Origin: Haplomitrium mnioides | Lineage: Eukaryota; Marchantiophyta; Haplomitriopsida; Calobryales | Direction of reading: 5' to 3' | Length of the DNA: 22,874 bases | Assembly (NCBI GenBank): GCA_049999725.1 | Contig: JBNGIS010019757.1 | Span: 1 to 22,874 of the forward strand | Shown here: positions 1 to 9,325 of the stretch, one piece after another | Numbering within the stretch: position 1 is the first letter of the stretch | Layout: every line of letters begins with the position of its first letter | Translations under genes and position numbers: made by a program | Notes under the pieces: generated by a model | What the model was told of the DNA's origin: nothing | What the model saw: the letters and a program-made list of their open reading frames with translations, nothing else | Database searches by the model: none

Positions 1-64
1 ATAATAATCTTAAACTACAATATACTTGAAAATACAAAATATAGAACAAAATTCTTTAAAGACT

Positions 65-2026
65 TTAGTCACTTGTCTCAACTTCTTCGGATTCAGCTTC
101 AGAAGATTCATCAAGGCTTGCTTGACCTGTCTCAGTGTTAATAGCAGTGATTGAATCTCTTTGAAACATTTCAAGATTGAGGGCATTTTGTCTTTCGTAC
201 TCAAATAGATTTGCATTAATGGTAGCTAGAGAGGTTTTCTTCAATTGGTTTCTTTTGGTAAGAAGAAAATCAAAAGACAGAATCGTGATTTGTGCCACAT
301 CAAGTATATCAATATGTAACTTGAATTTGCTTTTCCCTTTTGCTGCTGCTATTTTTTTTGGGAAGTATTGTCTAGAAAATGCATCTTTAGCCAAACAAGC
401 AAACCATTGAACTCGTACTCGTTTCGGGTTTGGGGGATCTTCCTCATCAAATGACAAAACTTTGAGAACTTTGGCAACCCAAAAAGGTTTGCCCTTTGGA
501 TCCAGACATACAACACCACAAATAAGCATTCTAGCTTTCATCTCATGTAGATTGCCGAATTTATGCCCGAGTATTGTGCAAATGAGTCCCTTCTCGCGGC
601 CTAAGTGCTCGATCATAGATCGCTCGATATGTAGAAAGTATTTTTGTACTAGAAAATCTTCTTCTGTCTGTTGAGCATCAAGCTGAGAATCTAGACAAAC
701 ATTTTGAGAATCATTACAAGTGTTTGATTGTTGTGAAGGTGGAAAGATAAATTCTACTTCGAGTCCTCGTTTTTTTTTCAAGGATGTAGGCTGCAATCTC
801 TTGTTGGGCAAGAAAAAAGTCATTCCATTATTGAATATTAGAATCTATAAAGAACTTGTAGCAGTTCTCACTTATGTTGTCCTTTATTGAAAATGCCACT
901 ATCTCGACATCCACTTCTCTTTCTTCCTTTTGAGATTGTTTGATTTCAGGATATGCCTTGAGAGGAATCAACGTTGAACTCAAATTTTCTCTATCTACTT
1001 TAGGTAGGTAGTTGAGTTGACAAATACCATCCACATGTAGCCAAAATTCATCTGTTGAAAATTGTTTGCTCCAAATCTTTGCTTTGGAATCATTTAACTG
1101 GAACTTGAATTGTTGATTAAAAGTAATGTCATGTATCCTTTGAACTAGAGAGGGTTCTCTTTTTTCAAAAAATGCCTCTAGAATCTACGTTTTTGAGATT
1201 TTGAATCCTTTGGACTCTATCATTCCCTACTACTAATATTAATTTGAAGGCTCTTCTATAGACAAAGGTACCGCCAGGCAATGTAAACCGATTTTCAACA
1301 TCAGAGTCTTTTCTTGGTATTCCCCATTGTAGTGTGATATCTCGATTCTTCATGCTTTGTCAAAAGTACGTTTCTCTCACAGTTTTCAAAAACTTTGTCT
1401 TGTGCAACAACTAGCAATTATTTCGAGAACAACAAATTCTCTTCAATTTAGAAATTGACATTGGATTGAGCTTTTTCTTCACAAAGCTCTCATCATGATA
1501 GACTTTCCGCAAATAATTTTTGCATAAGTTGTTTACCCATTTGGGTTTTGGCCCTCACAAAGAAGTCTTATGTTGTGCTGGACAATTTGGTCTGCAAGCG
1601 AATCCAGCAATAAGAGATAATTCATCTTGAAGATCTTGGTCATCATCATAAATATTTTTTGTTCCATCACAGAATATTTTCAAGAGATGAGGTTCTTCTT
1701 CGAGATTGGGAGATTTTCACCATTCCAAAATAGAATCTTGATCAATATCTCGATTAGAAGGAAGTGTTTTTTCTAACAAAATTGGTGCCCTTGGCAATAA
1801 CTCCAAAGAAATGTTGATTGATTGAGACTCTTTGCTAGAATTGTTTCCTAAACTATTGTCTGAAGACTCCTCCAAAAGAATTCAGTTTGTTTCAGATATC
1901 CCAATCTCCTTACAAGGTGGAAGTTGAAATGAAATCACTCGTTGTTTAAGTGGTGCTATCGGGGACAATGTCTCATCTCCAAAATTAAAAATGTCCACAA
2001 ATTGTAAGCAGGGCACTAATATTTAA
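65..2026 (-). pseudogene. Unrecognised broken gene, divergent to the ParB-methyltransferase gene
   Basis: I do not recognise this family. The longest open piece (823-65, 252 codons) has a Lys-rich start, then a segment around residues 105-150 with an FWVAKVLKV strand, a proline-rich loop and a VRVQWF strand. That pattern is loosely like small chromatin-reader barrels (BAH, Tudor or PWWP type), but this is only a suggestion. It ends in a Ser/Glu-rich acidic tail. Upstream the coding sense continues through 1034-828 and 1353-1165. From about 2023 to 1354 there is one unchanged frame interrupted by six stops, mostly TGA. Frameshifts are needed near 1162 and near 800-830. The 2023-1354 part contains two Cys clusters (GFACRPNCPAQ and RICCSRNNC). 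Total length would be about 650 codons. No start codon is convincing. Its 5' end abuts that of the plus-strand methyltransferase gene, so the two may form a divergent pair. Confidence 0.5.
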
Positions 2027-3350
2027 CAACTAGTGTTGCATCTGAGCGTGGCAACATTTTGAGTTCACGCGGTAGGCCCTTCTGCCCAAAAAAAAGAAAG
2101 GAGGTGGAGCCAGCTGAGGCTCTCAAAAAGAAGAAACATACGGTCTAGAAGAAAAAGCCTGTTCCAGTACTAGTCATTGAGGAGGAGCCAACCCTCTCCA
2201 AATCTACAACAAGGTCATCTTCTGCTACCTTTTCGTCTTCATCACCAAGCAACTCGAGGCAAGAATCAGAGTCAGAGCCAATTCGGGCTCCAATATCAAG
2301 AGCAAAAAAGCAATCCCACAAGGGGTTGTGAACTTTCCAAGAAAGAGAGTAGGTGGACCCTTAGACAGTGTCTGAGGAAGACAAAAACAAAATAAGGGAG
2401 TCTACAATCCAACGATGTAGAGTCCGTGAAGAAACAATCACCATTAGGCTAGATAATTCGAATCTGTTGAAACCTAGAATGGACATTTGGGGACCTTTCT
2501 AGATTAGAAAGCTGAGTGAAGATTTTGTTGAGCTTCTAGCGTAGAGAATGTTCACAAACAAGTATGCGCATAGTTTTTTCATTGTTGTTGTTGACCCAAA
2601 GTGTGGGTTAAAAGACAAGTCAAAGTTCGACAAGTATTGCTATGAGATTGCAGGAGGCAATCATAGTGCTACAACAAGGCAACTATTGATCACAAAACAC
2701 GGAGCAAAGAATTTGACATTATCGCTCCACAATTGTTATATGTACGTGGGCCTTACACCAACAGAGGCCCGTATTTTTGCAACTGATGACAACTATGACC
2801 AGAGGTATATGTTGGAAATGACCTCTATTCAAAAGGTCAAATATTGGCATCAAATATTTGTGGAGAGTGGGATGGTGTAATCCTAGAAATTGAAAAGAGA
2901 ATTGGTGCTAGAAACCTTGAAGATCAAGCCCAAGTCAACACTTGAGAAGATAGTCACTTCTCAGGATAACTGGTTCCAGCTGGCATTCAGAAGTGGTGAG
3001 CTCTAGGATCTACAACCAAGCATATTTTTCATGTGAGAGAAGAATACCATTAAAGGCCAAAAGTCGAAGACCAAGGGATCTCTTAGAATAGAGGACATGA
3101 AGTAGACACCTTGGAGGTCCCTTCAGGGTCTTCTTGACGAAGTCAAAATTTCGGATTTGAAGTGGGTGGAGAGCTTTCAATAGACGAAATGTCTCGAGAG
3201 GCAGAGAGACATAAAGTTTTGGTAGTTATGGTAAACATTTTCTGTTCAGAAGTTTTTTACATCATCTGAGAGGAAGGAAGAGAGGAGTACCCTCTTCACA
3301 CTAAGGAGTCTAAGATGGCTGCTTTCTATTCAAGCTTCAAGAAGCTTTTA
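2020..3350 (+). pseudogene. ParB/sulfiredoxin-like domain exon of a DNA-methyltransferase gene (broken)
   Basis: Frame 1 carries protein-like sequence from 2020 to about 3185 with 12 in-frame stops (9 TAG, 2 TGA, 1 TAA) and no obvious indel. It then shifts to frame 0 up to a splice-donor GTAAGT at 3351. The first ~150 codons are a Lys/Ser-rich, low-complexity linker (a SSSATFSSSSPSNS-type tract). From about 2453 to 2880 the layout fits a ParB/Srx fold: a KLSEDF helix, a hydrophobic strand ending in VVDPK, an EIAGGNHSATTRQLL segment (GGNHS at 2653-2667, the place of the G-[EG]-x-H-R box), then GLTPTEAR with a following DN, like the GLs-x-eEA...N region. The usual Arg of the box is Ser. Helical, Lys-rich sequence follows to the donor. 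In bacteria and phages, ParB-like domains are often fused to N6/N4 DNA methylases, as inferred here from the exons downstream. Confidence 0.62.
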
Positions 3351-3972
3351 GTAAGTTCTTCTTTTCATAGTACATTCATTTCTTTGGAGTTGCAGTGAAT
3401 TTACTTTTAAGTTGTTTTTGGTTTTGATAAAGTAGGTTTTGAGTCTTTTTGTGCAGGGACTGTGAAGTCCATGTACGCATGGACTTCTTAGTCTCTTTGC
3501 GGCTTTAAACTTCATAGTCCAAGTGCGCATGGACTTCGCAGTCCTTGCACAATCGGACTTTATAGTCCACACACGCATGGACTGCGCACTACTTCTCTCT
3601 TGGACCATAGAGTCCAAGCGTGATTGTCTAAGAGGTCTATGCTTGCATGGAGTCAGAATTCCAAGCGACATGGATAGCGAAGTCCATACGCGCATGGACT
3701 ACAAAGTCCAAGCAGGCTTGGGCTATCAATTCCTAGCACACTAGGACTGTGAAGTCCATGCGCGCATGGACGAGCAAGGACTTTGAAGTCCAAGATTTCC
3801 CCAACATCAAAGTCCCAGCATGCTTGAACTTTGAAGTAGTTTGGCGCCATGACTTCATTGTCCATGCGAGCATGGAATTCAATGTCCCTCTCTAGTCTTT
3901 AATTTTTTTTTGTCTCCTCATATTGTATTTTGCTTTTGTTGTGTACATGGGAACAAAATGTTCAAACGTCAG
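3351..3972 (+). other. Predicted intron 1 of the ParB-methyltransferase gene
   Basis: GTAAGT begins at 3351, directly after codon TTA in frame 0. A pyrimidine-rich stretch (about 3896-3945) precedes CGTCAG, which ends at 3972. Exon 2 resumes at 3973 in frame 1, so the join is phase 0 on both sides and keeps the reading frame. Most of this intron is the 24-bp palindrome array. The splice sites are inferred from sequence only. Confidence 0.45.
3440..3890. repeat. Palindrome array, 24-bp period
   Basis: About 17 degenerate units repeat every 23-25 bp. Each unit is a ~20-bp inverted repeat plus a ~4-bp spacer, consensus AGTCCATGCGCGCATGGACT. Units begin near 3466, 3516, 3540, 3564, 3611, 3634, 3658, 3681, 3705, 3729, 3753, 3811 and 3860. 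The unit at 3754-3771 (GTCCATGCGCGCATGGAC) is a perfect palindrome. The spacer creates a second overlapping palindrome of the GGACTTTGAAGTCC kind. The CpG-rich core stands out against AT-rich surroundings. Short open frames across the array on both strands are by-products of the repeat. Confidence 0.9.
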
Positions 3973-4505
3973 CTGGCGAAAAAATTGACAGCAGCTGCCA
4001 AAGGGCAAAAAAGATCAGGGGTCAAAGAAGCCTTAAAAGATCAAGACCATGCTCCCATACTCATTTCCCATCCTCTAGCTTTTCTTCTTCATTGCCAAAA
4101 AGCAAGAGAGTGGAAATCAAGGCAACAAAGCAGTGCTGCATCTCTTCGAACTAATGGAGTTGCGAGAGACGAGGACAAGGGATTATTGTCCTATGTTGAT
4201 GGTTTTAACATCGCATTTTACCAAGTCCACGAGGAGGCCAACGCTCGTCAGTTGAAGGGCTTTGTGAAACCTAGGTGTTTCACTTTGGTGATTGCGGATA
4301 TTCCTTACGGTTACAACCTTAAGGAATGTAGGCATGACGATTTTGAACCATTTTCCAAAGATGACATTTTTTACATGGTTTCATCTTTTGCGGCAATCAC
4401 AACGTCAGATTTTTGGTCTTTTGTAATTATGCATTCGTTGCAACAATTTGGCATCGTCGAGGATGTCGTTTCAAAGGTTTGTTGTGCAATCGACCACGAC
4501 GTCTG
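3973..4505 (+). pseudogene. DNA methyltransferase exon with DPPY-type catalytic motif
   Basis: Frame 1 is open through this exon. It starts with a Lys/Ala-rich basic segment, then a long linker, then a hydrophobic strand FTLVIA directly followed by DIPYG (4297-4311). This matches motif IV, (D/N/S)PP(Y/F), of amino-DNA methyltransferases, which make N6-methyladenine or N4-methylcytosine; the first Pro is Ile here. Acidic and aromatic residues and an FWSFVIMHS strand follow, as expected after motif IV in this fold. The SAM-binding motif lies downstream in the next exon, so the motif order (IV before I) is the permuted order of the pfam01555-like beta class. Neighbours: the ParB-like exon upstream and the FGG-type motif downstream. 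This exon itself has no internal stop, unlike exon 1. The target base cannot be told from sequence. Confidence 0.65.
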
Positions 4506-4611
4506 GTAGGTTCTTCTTTGATTTTTTAGTTTTTAATTTTTGTTTTTTACTTTTCTTGCATTTTTTTTACAATGTTTGATTTGTTTGTTTTTCTTTTTAC
4601 ATGGACAAAAG
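4506..4611 (+). other. Predicted intron 2 of the ParB-methyltransferase gene
   Basis: GTAGGT starts at 4506 and interrupts a codon after its second base. A T-rich 106-bp stretch follows and ends in ACAAAAG at 4611. Splicing there completes the codon and continues in frame 2 into NIHHSGGPRI, which is open for about 40 codons. The size, T-richness and exact phase match support a genuine plant-type intron. Confidence 0.55.
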
Positions 4612-5210
4612 CAACATTCATCATTCTGGTGGTCCTAGAATTGCAGTATTGGACTGTGGGCTACTAAACGAAAGAAGGAAAGAAGAGCATGAGGCTTTTT
4701 TATTTGCAGCATGCTTTTGCGATTGGTCTATCTTGGCAAATAATGCGTAGTGTTTTTAGTTCTCATGCGGTTTCGGCGAAACTTAAACATCCAAGAGATG
4801 ATGCTCTTGTCAATGTTTATCAAAAGCCGCGGGATCTTTACAACTTTTTTATTGACCATTTGTCAATAGAGCAAAATTGGATCTTAGATCTTTGCTCTGG
4901 GTTTGGCACAGACCTTGTCTGTGCTTTAAAGCTGATGCAAAATTGCATTGTGGTGAAATATGATAGATGTCAATCTATCTACATTCCTCAGAGAGTTTTG
5001 ACAATGGCTTACTTTCCATATGATGTGACAGAGTCACAGATAATCTATGCATACAACAAGGAACTTGTTCCTCTTAGTACTACAAGTGCTACTAGTGATT
5101 TTGTTGCCATATTCGGGACAAGAAAGTCTCAACAAGACTCTCTAATGGCTACAGATGCTTAGCCATTGGATGTAGATGAGACAATTCCTCCCAAAAAGAA
5201 TAGAGCCTGA
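4612..5210 (+). pseudogene. DNA methyltransferase exon with SAM-binding motif and C-terminus
   Basis: Frame 2 runs from 4612 to about 4747 (through HHSGGPRI and EHEAFLFA), then the sense moves to frame 0, so one frameshift lies near 4700-4750. Frame 0 then reads KPRDLYNFFIDHLS, a WILDLCSGFGT strand-loop (DLCSGFGT at 4887-4910) and IVVKYDRCQ. That is the K-P helix, the motif I SAM-binding loop (usual form DxFxGSGT) and the acidic end of the next strand. This is how N6/N4 amino-methyltransferases of the permuted beta class end. The first stop is TAG at 5160. The inverted copy at the window end has a Gln codon there, and the frame continues to TGA at 5208-5210 after a basic PPKKNRA tail, so the stop at 5160 is a late mutation. 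The tail could be a nuclear-localisation signal, which is speculative. Confidence 0.65.
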
Positions 5211-5237
5211 GCATATGTTTAAAAAAATTGTTTTATT

Positions 5238-5243
5238 AATAAA
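5238..5243 (+). promoter_or_regulatory. Possible polyadenylation signal AATAAA
   Basis: AATAAA lies 28 bases after the TGA at 5208-5210 in an AT-rich 3' region. The surrounding 3' region (5225-5340) is also recognisable in the inverted copy at about 22780-22620. Single short motif, so only suggestive. Confidence 0.3.
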
Positions 5244-5342
5244 GTATTTTTTGCAAATTTTATTTGCTAAAGTTTCAACTTGTTGCAATCCATTTTAAGT
5301 CTTTTCATCACGATTCAATTTGGTGCGTCTAAGAATGGTTTG

Positions 5343-5790
5343 GAGTCAATGGCTAGTACAACAATCATTTGGAGTCCTTGTGCACAGCACTTGGAGTCCA
5401 TGCGCACATGAGCTTTAGCAATCTCTCACCGCCTAGGCTTTAGGGTTCTTTTTTAGAGTCTATGCGCGCATAAGCTTTAAGATTCTTGTTCAGAGTCCCT
5501 ACACGCATAAGCTTTAGGGTTCTAGTTCAATGTCTATGCGTGCATAGGCTTTAGGGTTCTTATTTAGAGTCTAGCAACGTCTAGGCTTTAGGGTTCTTGT
5601 TCGGAGTCTACGCATGCCTAGCCTTATTGTTCTTGTTCAGAGTCTATGCACGTATAGACTTTAGGATTCTCGTTTGGAGTCTATACGTGCATAGGCTTTA
5701 GGGTTCTAGTTTAGAGTCTCTGCTCGCTTAGGGTTTAACAACTATGATGCTCATAGTCTAGTTCAAAGTCCCTACGTGAGTAGACATCTA
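5343..5790. repeat. Palindrome array, 37-bp period (left copy)
   Basis: Units start with GAGTC(T/C) at 5456, 5493, 5530, 5567, 5604, 5640/41, 5677 and 5714, a strict 37-bp step, with looser units at 5343-5455 and 5750-5790. Each unit has an inverted repeat of the form GTCTATGCGCGCATAGGC followed by a constant TTTAGGGTTCTTGTTC-type spacer. The core resembles the 24-bp array core, but the spacer is different and longer. Confidence 0.9.
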
Positions 5791-6109
5791 CGTTTGCATA
5801 TAATTTTTTTCAAAACAAGATATATATTTTTCTTTTGATGAATTTAGTGTATTCACAATAGTGTGAGGTTTTATTGAAATATTTCAATAACTAAAATTCT
5901 TTTATTGCGGATGTTTATTATAAAGAATTTTTTAAATATAATGTCAATGTAAAATACGCAATTTATATTTCTAGAAAAATAATTTTCTTTGTGAAAAAAA
6001 TATCACAAACGTAAAATTGATGTTTTTCAATATAAAATTACAAAAATAATATTTGCGACTACCAAGTGAAACATGAACTCAGTAGCGGTTCTTGGTTGAA
6101 AGTAGTGGT
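5791..6109. other. AT-rich spacer, no gene seen
   Basis: Very A/T-rich sequence with runs of T and A and no coding sense. It is conserved with the right arm at about 22165-21885, including a short ACTCAGTAGCGGTT...AGTAG(C/T)GG(C/T)TG block just before the copia element. Confidence 0.6.
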
Positions 6110-6374
6110 TGTTATATTAGAAAATCTGATAGAATTCGATACAAATACATTTTCAATTAACTTTAAACTTACAACTATGTTGTCAACACAGTTAAATCTA
6201 TAAGTGTACAAAGGTTAGTTGTTGCTACATCTATAATTCAGAGTTTAATTTCTATAGAGCACCATTTACTTTTATACTTGTAAGAGAAAATTGACCAACT
6301 ATCTCAATAATCTATTGAGATTTTGAGAAGGCCTCTAGGTCATAACTAGTCCATAGTGTTCTCTCATCATTACA
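6110..6374 (+). repeat. Candidate 5' LTR of copia element A (weak)
   Basis: It begins TGTTATATTAG at 6110 and ends TTACA at 6374, directly before TGGTAT, which equals the first six bases of the usual copia primer-binding site for initiator tRNA-Met. Its 265-bp length is close to the candidate 3' LTR. However, the two sequences do not align convincingly beyond the first bases and there is no matching target-site duplication, so the call is tentative. Confidence 0.3.
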
Positions 6375-6772
6375 TGGTATTTTTAAATAGCATATTCAGA
6401 AGTTTTGAACAATATCTATCTTCCAGAAATGATTCAAGAATTCAGAAGATCAGCTTGCATATTCAAGGAAATAACATCAACTTTTGTAGACTGCATCTTG
6501 AAGCTGAGACTACATCAACATCTGGAATATTTTAAAGATATATAAGAGACCTATTGTTGATATTCCCACCTATTTTGTGCAAGATCAGAAGATCAAGCCC
6601 TTGCATGCAACAAGAAGAATAGGGACTATACTTCACATATAAATTTTGTTATACAAACCTATTTTATTTGTTGTTTCCAGAGTTGCAAAGAGTTTAACAT
6701 TTTGGTTTTTTTGCATTTTGATAAATCTGTTATTTATCTTTCAGCCTTCAAAACTCTTTCTACATTCTAAAA
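6375..6772 (+). other. Copia A leader, with degenerate primer-binding site
   Basis: TGGTAT at 6375-6380 matches the start of the tRNA-iMet-complementary site TGGTATCAGAGC, but the remaining bases do not. The rest up to the gag start is untranslated leader with no coding sense seen. Confidence 0.35.
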
Positions 6773-7741
6773 ATGGAAAAATTAAACTTTAAACAGTTGA
6801 CCATTGAAGAAGACAACTATCTCTCTTGGTCACTAGATGCAGCAGCCCATCATCTGGTATCTAAAGGAATGGAGACTACGATCCTTTCAGATGAGGGCAT
6901 AAACTCACAACAAAAATCCCAGGTCTTGGTCTTCCTAAGGCATCATCTTTCTGACTCTATCAAAATTCAATACCTGAATGAGAGTAATCCCAAAATTCTC
7001 TAGGATAACTTGAAAGAAAGATTTGACCACACAAAAACAATTCATTTGCCTAAAGCAAGGCACGATTGGGTCAATCTAAGAGTTCAAGATTTTTCTTCCA
7101 TATCTAAATATAGGAGTGAGTTGTTCAAAATAACATCTCAATTAACATTATTTGGACATCTTGTTTCTCAAGAGGAACAAATTGAGAAAACACTATCCAC
7201 ATTCCATACAGCCAACATGATTATGTTTGCTCAGTACAGAAACATGAATTTCTCTACGTATTCTAAACTTATAGCTTATTTACTATTAGCAGATAAACAT
7301 CAGAATTTCCCAATGAAGAACTCAAAAGTAAGACCCCCAGGTACCCTACCTCAAAATTCTGCAATTGAAGCTCATTATTTCAAGCCAACAAATAACAGAG
7401 GCATGTTTAGAACAAGGGCCAGATTTGGTTCCTTCAAACAAAATTCTCAAAGGAATAAAGCTCCTATAAATGGCAGGAAACAACAATTCAGGAGGAGAGG
7501 AAGGGGCACGGGCAACTCTGCACGTTTTTATCAAAGAAGAAGACGAGGAGGCAAGAATTCATATAATAACAAAAACCAGCCATCCTCTAGTAACACAAGA
7601 GGACTGATTGTTTGTAGTAGATGTGGGACTATGGGGCACACTAATAAAGTTTGCAGAATCCCAGCTCACCTGGTCGCACTTTATGCCAAAGACAAAAACC
7701 AGAAAGTTGGGACAGAAAATCATGGTGTATTTATGGAATAG
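6773..7741 (+). pseudogene. gag: Ty1/copia gag (element A)
   Basis: Capsid/nucleocapsid protein of a plant copia retrotransposon, one frame over the whole length with a single internal stop. The first 76 codons (MEKLNFKQLTIEEDNYLSW) are the retrotran_gag_2-type N-terminus, including VFLRHHLSDSIKIQYL. TAG at 7001 stands where the family has Trp of the LW-(D/N)-NLKER motif. The frame then gives FDHTKTIHLPKARHDW, the Arg/Gly-rich basic region, and a CCHC zinc knuckle CSRCGTMGHTNKVC (CX2CX4HX4C, 7613-7654). The next stop, TAG at 7739, is followed in the same frame by protease sequence. The start ATG at 6773 fits the family N-terminus. Confidence 0.88.
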
Positions 7742-8095
7742 ACCGATACCCTTAGCAATTATATTGATAAGGAAGAGGATCTGAATATACTAGAGACAAA
7801 TATGATTCAGTGTACAAATTCTACACTTCCTCTTGATGGCATTCATACATATATAATGCACAGTAGTAGCACTCATACTATTTTTAAATACAGGTCCTAT
7901 TTTACCAAGCTGACATGCTCACACCAAAAGGTGACTACTATAATGAGCAACAATCAGATAGAAGAAGGCAAAGGACCAGCCACTCTCAGATTGCCACAAT
8001 GGACTATCATACATATCAGATCAGCAATATATGCTCCAAGTGCAACTAGAAACTTAATTAGTTTTTGTGATATACGAGACAATGGTTTATCACAT
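7742..8095 (+). pseudogene. pol: Copia protease region (element A)
   Basis: This continues the gag frame after TAG 7739. The usual D-S-G active-site strand is replaced by YIMHSSSTHTIF, so the catalytic Asp is lost. Element B reads YIIDSDNTHTI at the same place. The region ends with NLISFCDIRDNG, the family's conserved stretch before the GAG-pre-integrase domain. A frameshift at about 8092-8100 moves the sense from frame 2 to frame 0. Confidence 0.7.
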
Positions 8096-9325
8096 GCATA
8101 CAAGCACTTGTAAAAATCAGGAAGTGTTGCATTTATTGAAGCACACTCCTAAAGGATTTGAAATAAAAGAAACACTTTTTGCGTACCCTCTTGGTTCTTA
8201 TATCACACAAATGCAAACCATTCATACTCATGCAAAAGCAATTGATCATACTACTTTATGGCATTACCACTTAGGACATTTGGGCACTACAATGTTTTGT
8301 AACATTCAGAAAGTGACATGATCCATTCCTCAAAACATAAAGCCATCTATGATCGAAAGACCATGTGTCTATTGTTCTCAAGGCAAACTAGCCTTACGTC
8401 TAGCGATTTCGAAGACAATTTTGGAAATTCCAAAATTCTTTGAGAGAATACATGCAAATGTCTGTAGTTCTATCGACCCACCCAGTAGACCCTTTCGGTA
8501 CTTCCTTGTGATCATCTGCGCTTCCACAAAATGGTCACAAGTGTCATTACTTTCAACTCATAATCTAGTCTTTCCAAGAATATTGGCACACATTCTGAAA
8601 ATGAAAGCTAAATTTCTAGAAAGTCCAATAAAAGTCCTACGAGTTGACAATGCGGGGGAGTTTACATCAAAAAATTTGATGACTTTTGAATAACTTTGGG
8701 TATAGATACCCAATAATCTGTGGCACATGTCCATTTTCAAAATGGAATAGCCGAAAGAGTTATACGCAACATTTAAAAGATTCCTAGGCCCATGTTAATG
8801 CAGACCAATTTACCAGTTTCTGCATTGGGCCATGCAGTACTATGTGCTGCATCATTATTAAAATATTGACCATCAACATTTAATTCAATATCACCTCACC
8901 AACTTGCCTATGGTAATATACCAAATTTATCCCATTTACGAGTTTTTGGTTGTCAAGTCTTAGTTCCAATTATGGGACCGAAAGGAACTAAGATGGGACC
9001 TTAGAGACAAAAAGGCATCTATGTGAGATATGACTCACCTTCTAATATACACTATCTGGAACCATCCACAGATGATGTGTTTCAAGCCAGATTAGCCAAT
9101 TGTCATTTCTACAAGGATTTAATTCCATCTCTTTTTGAAGATAAAAGTTCTTCATTACCAAAAAAACTCCAAAGGGAGAATATATCCACTATATGGATTG
9201 ATCAAAGAACAACAAAAGGTCAGGATGAAGTCAAGAGACTTCTTCACTTGGCTAAAACAGTTGAACAATTGCCAGATTCTTTTAATGAAATTACAAAGGT
9301 AACAAGTCACATATTCATGTGGTGA
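8096..9325 (+). pseudogene. pol: Copia integrase (element A)
   Basis: Frame 0 reads HTSTC and LLKHTPKGFEI, the GAG-pre-integrase zinc motif (LWHYHLGHLG...CVYCSQGK) and the rve core PPSRPFRYFLVIICASTKWS. The first catalytic Asp of HAD is Asn here (codon 8457-8459), and the Asp of the IDAST strand is Cys. DNAGEF is kept (8646-8663). A frameshift near 8690 puts the last core helix (VHFQNGIAERVI, with the Glu) into frame 2, with several stops before about 9020. The C-terminal part, with its KGIYV turn and the PSTDDVFQARLANCHFYKD segment, runs to 9325. Reference is the plant copia pol order gag-PR-IN-RT-RH. Confidence 0.82.

Noticed and set aside
2146-3183. TAG read as an amino acid (recoded stop)
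   Set aside because: The copia and gypsy genes in the same window also carry TAG where Trp or Gln is expected, frameshifts are present too, and the setting is decayed nuclear DNA.
3348-3865. Short ORFs on both strands across the 24-bp array
   Set aside because: They follow from a 24-bp (multiple of three) repeat being open in several frames and show no protein features beyond the repeat.
3440-3890. CRISPR-like array
   Set aside because: The units are palindromes with 4-bp spacers that are not unique, there are no cas genes, and the context is a eukaryotic repeat.
2020-5210. Bacterial or phage contamination carrying the methyltransferase
   Set aside because: It has in-phase plant-like introns and AT-rich intergenic sequence, and it is embedded in a duplicated block with plant copia elements.
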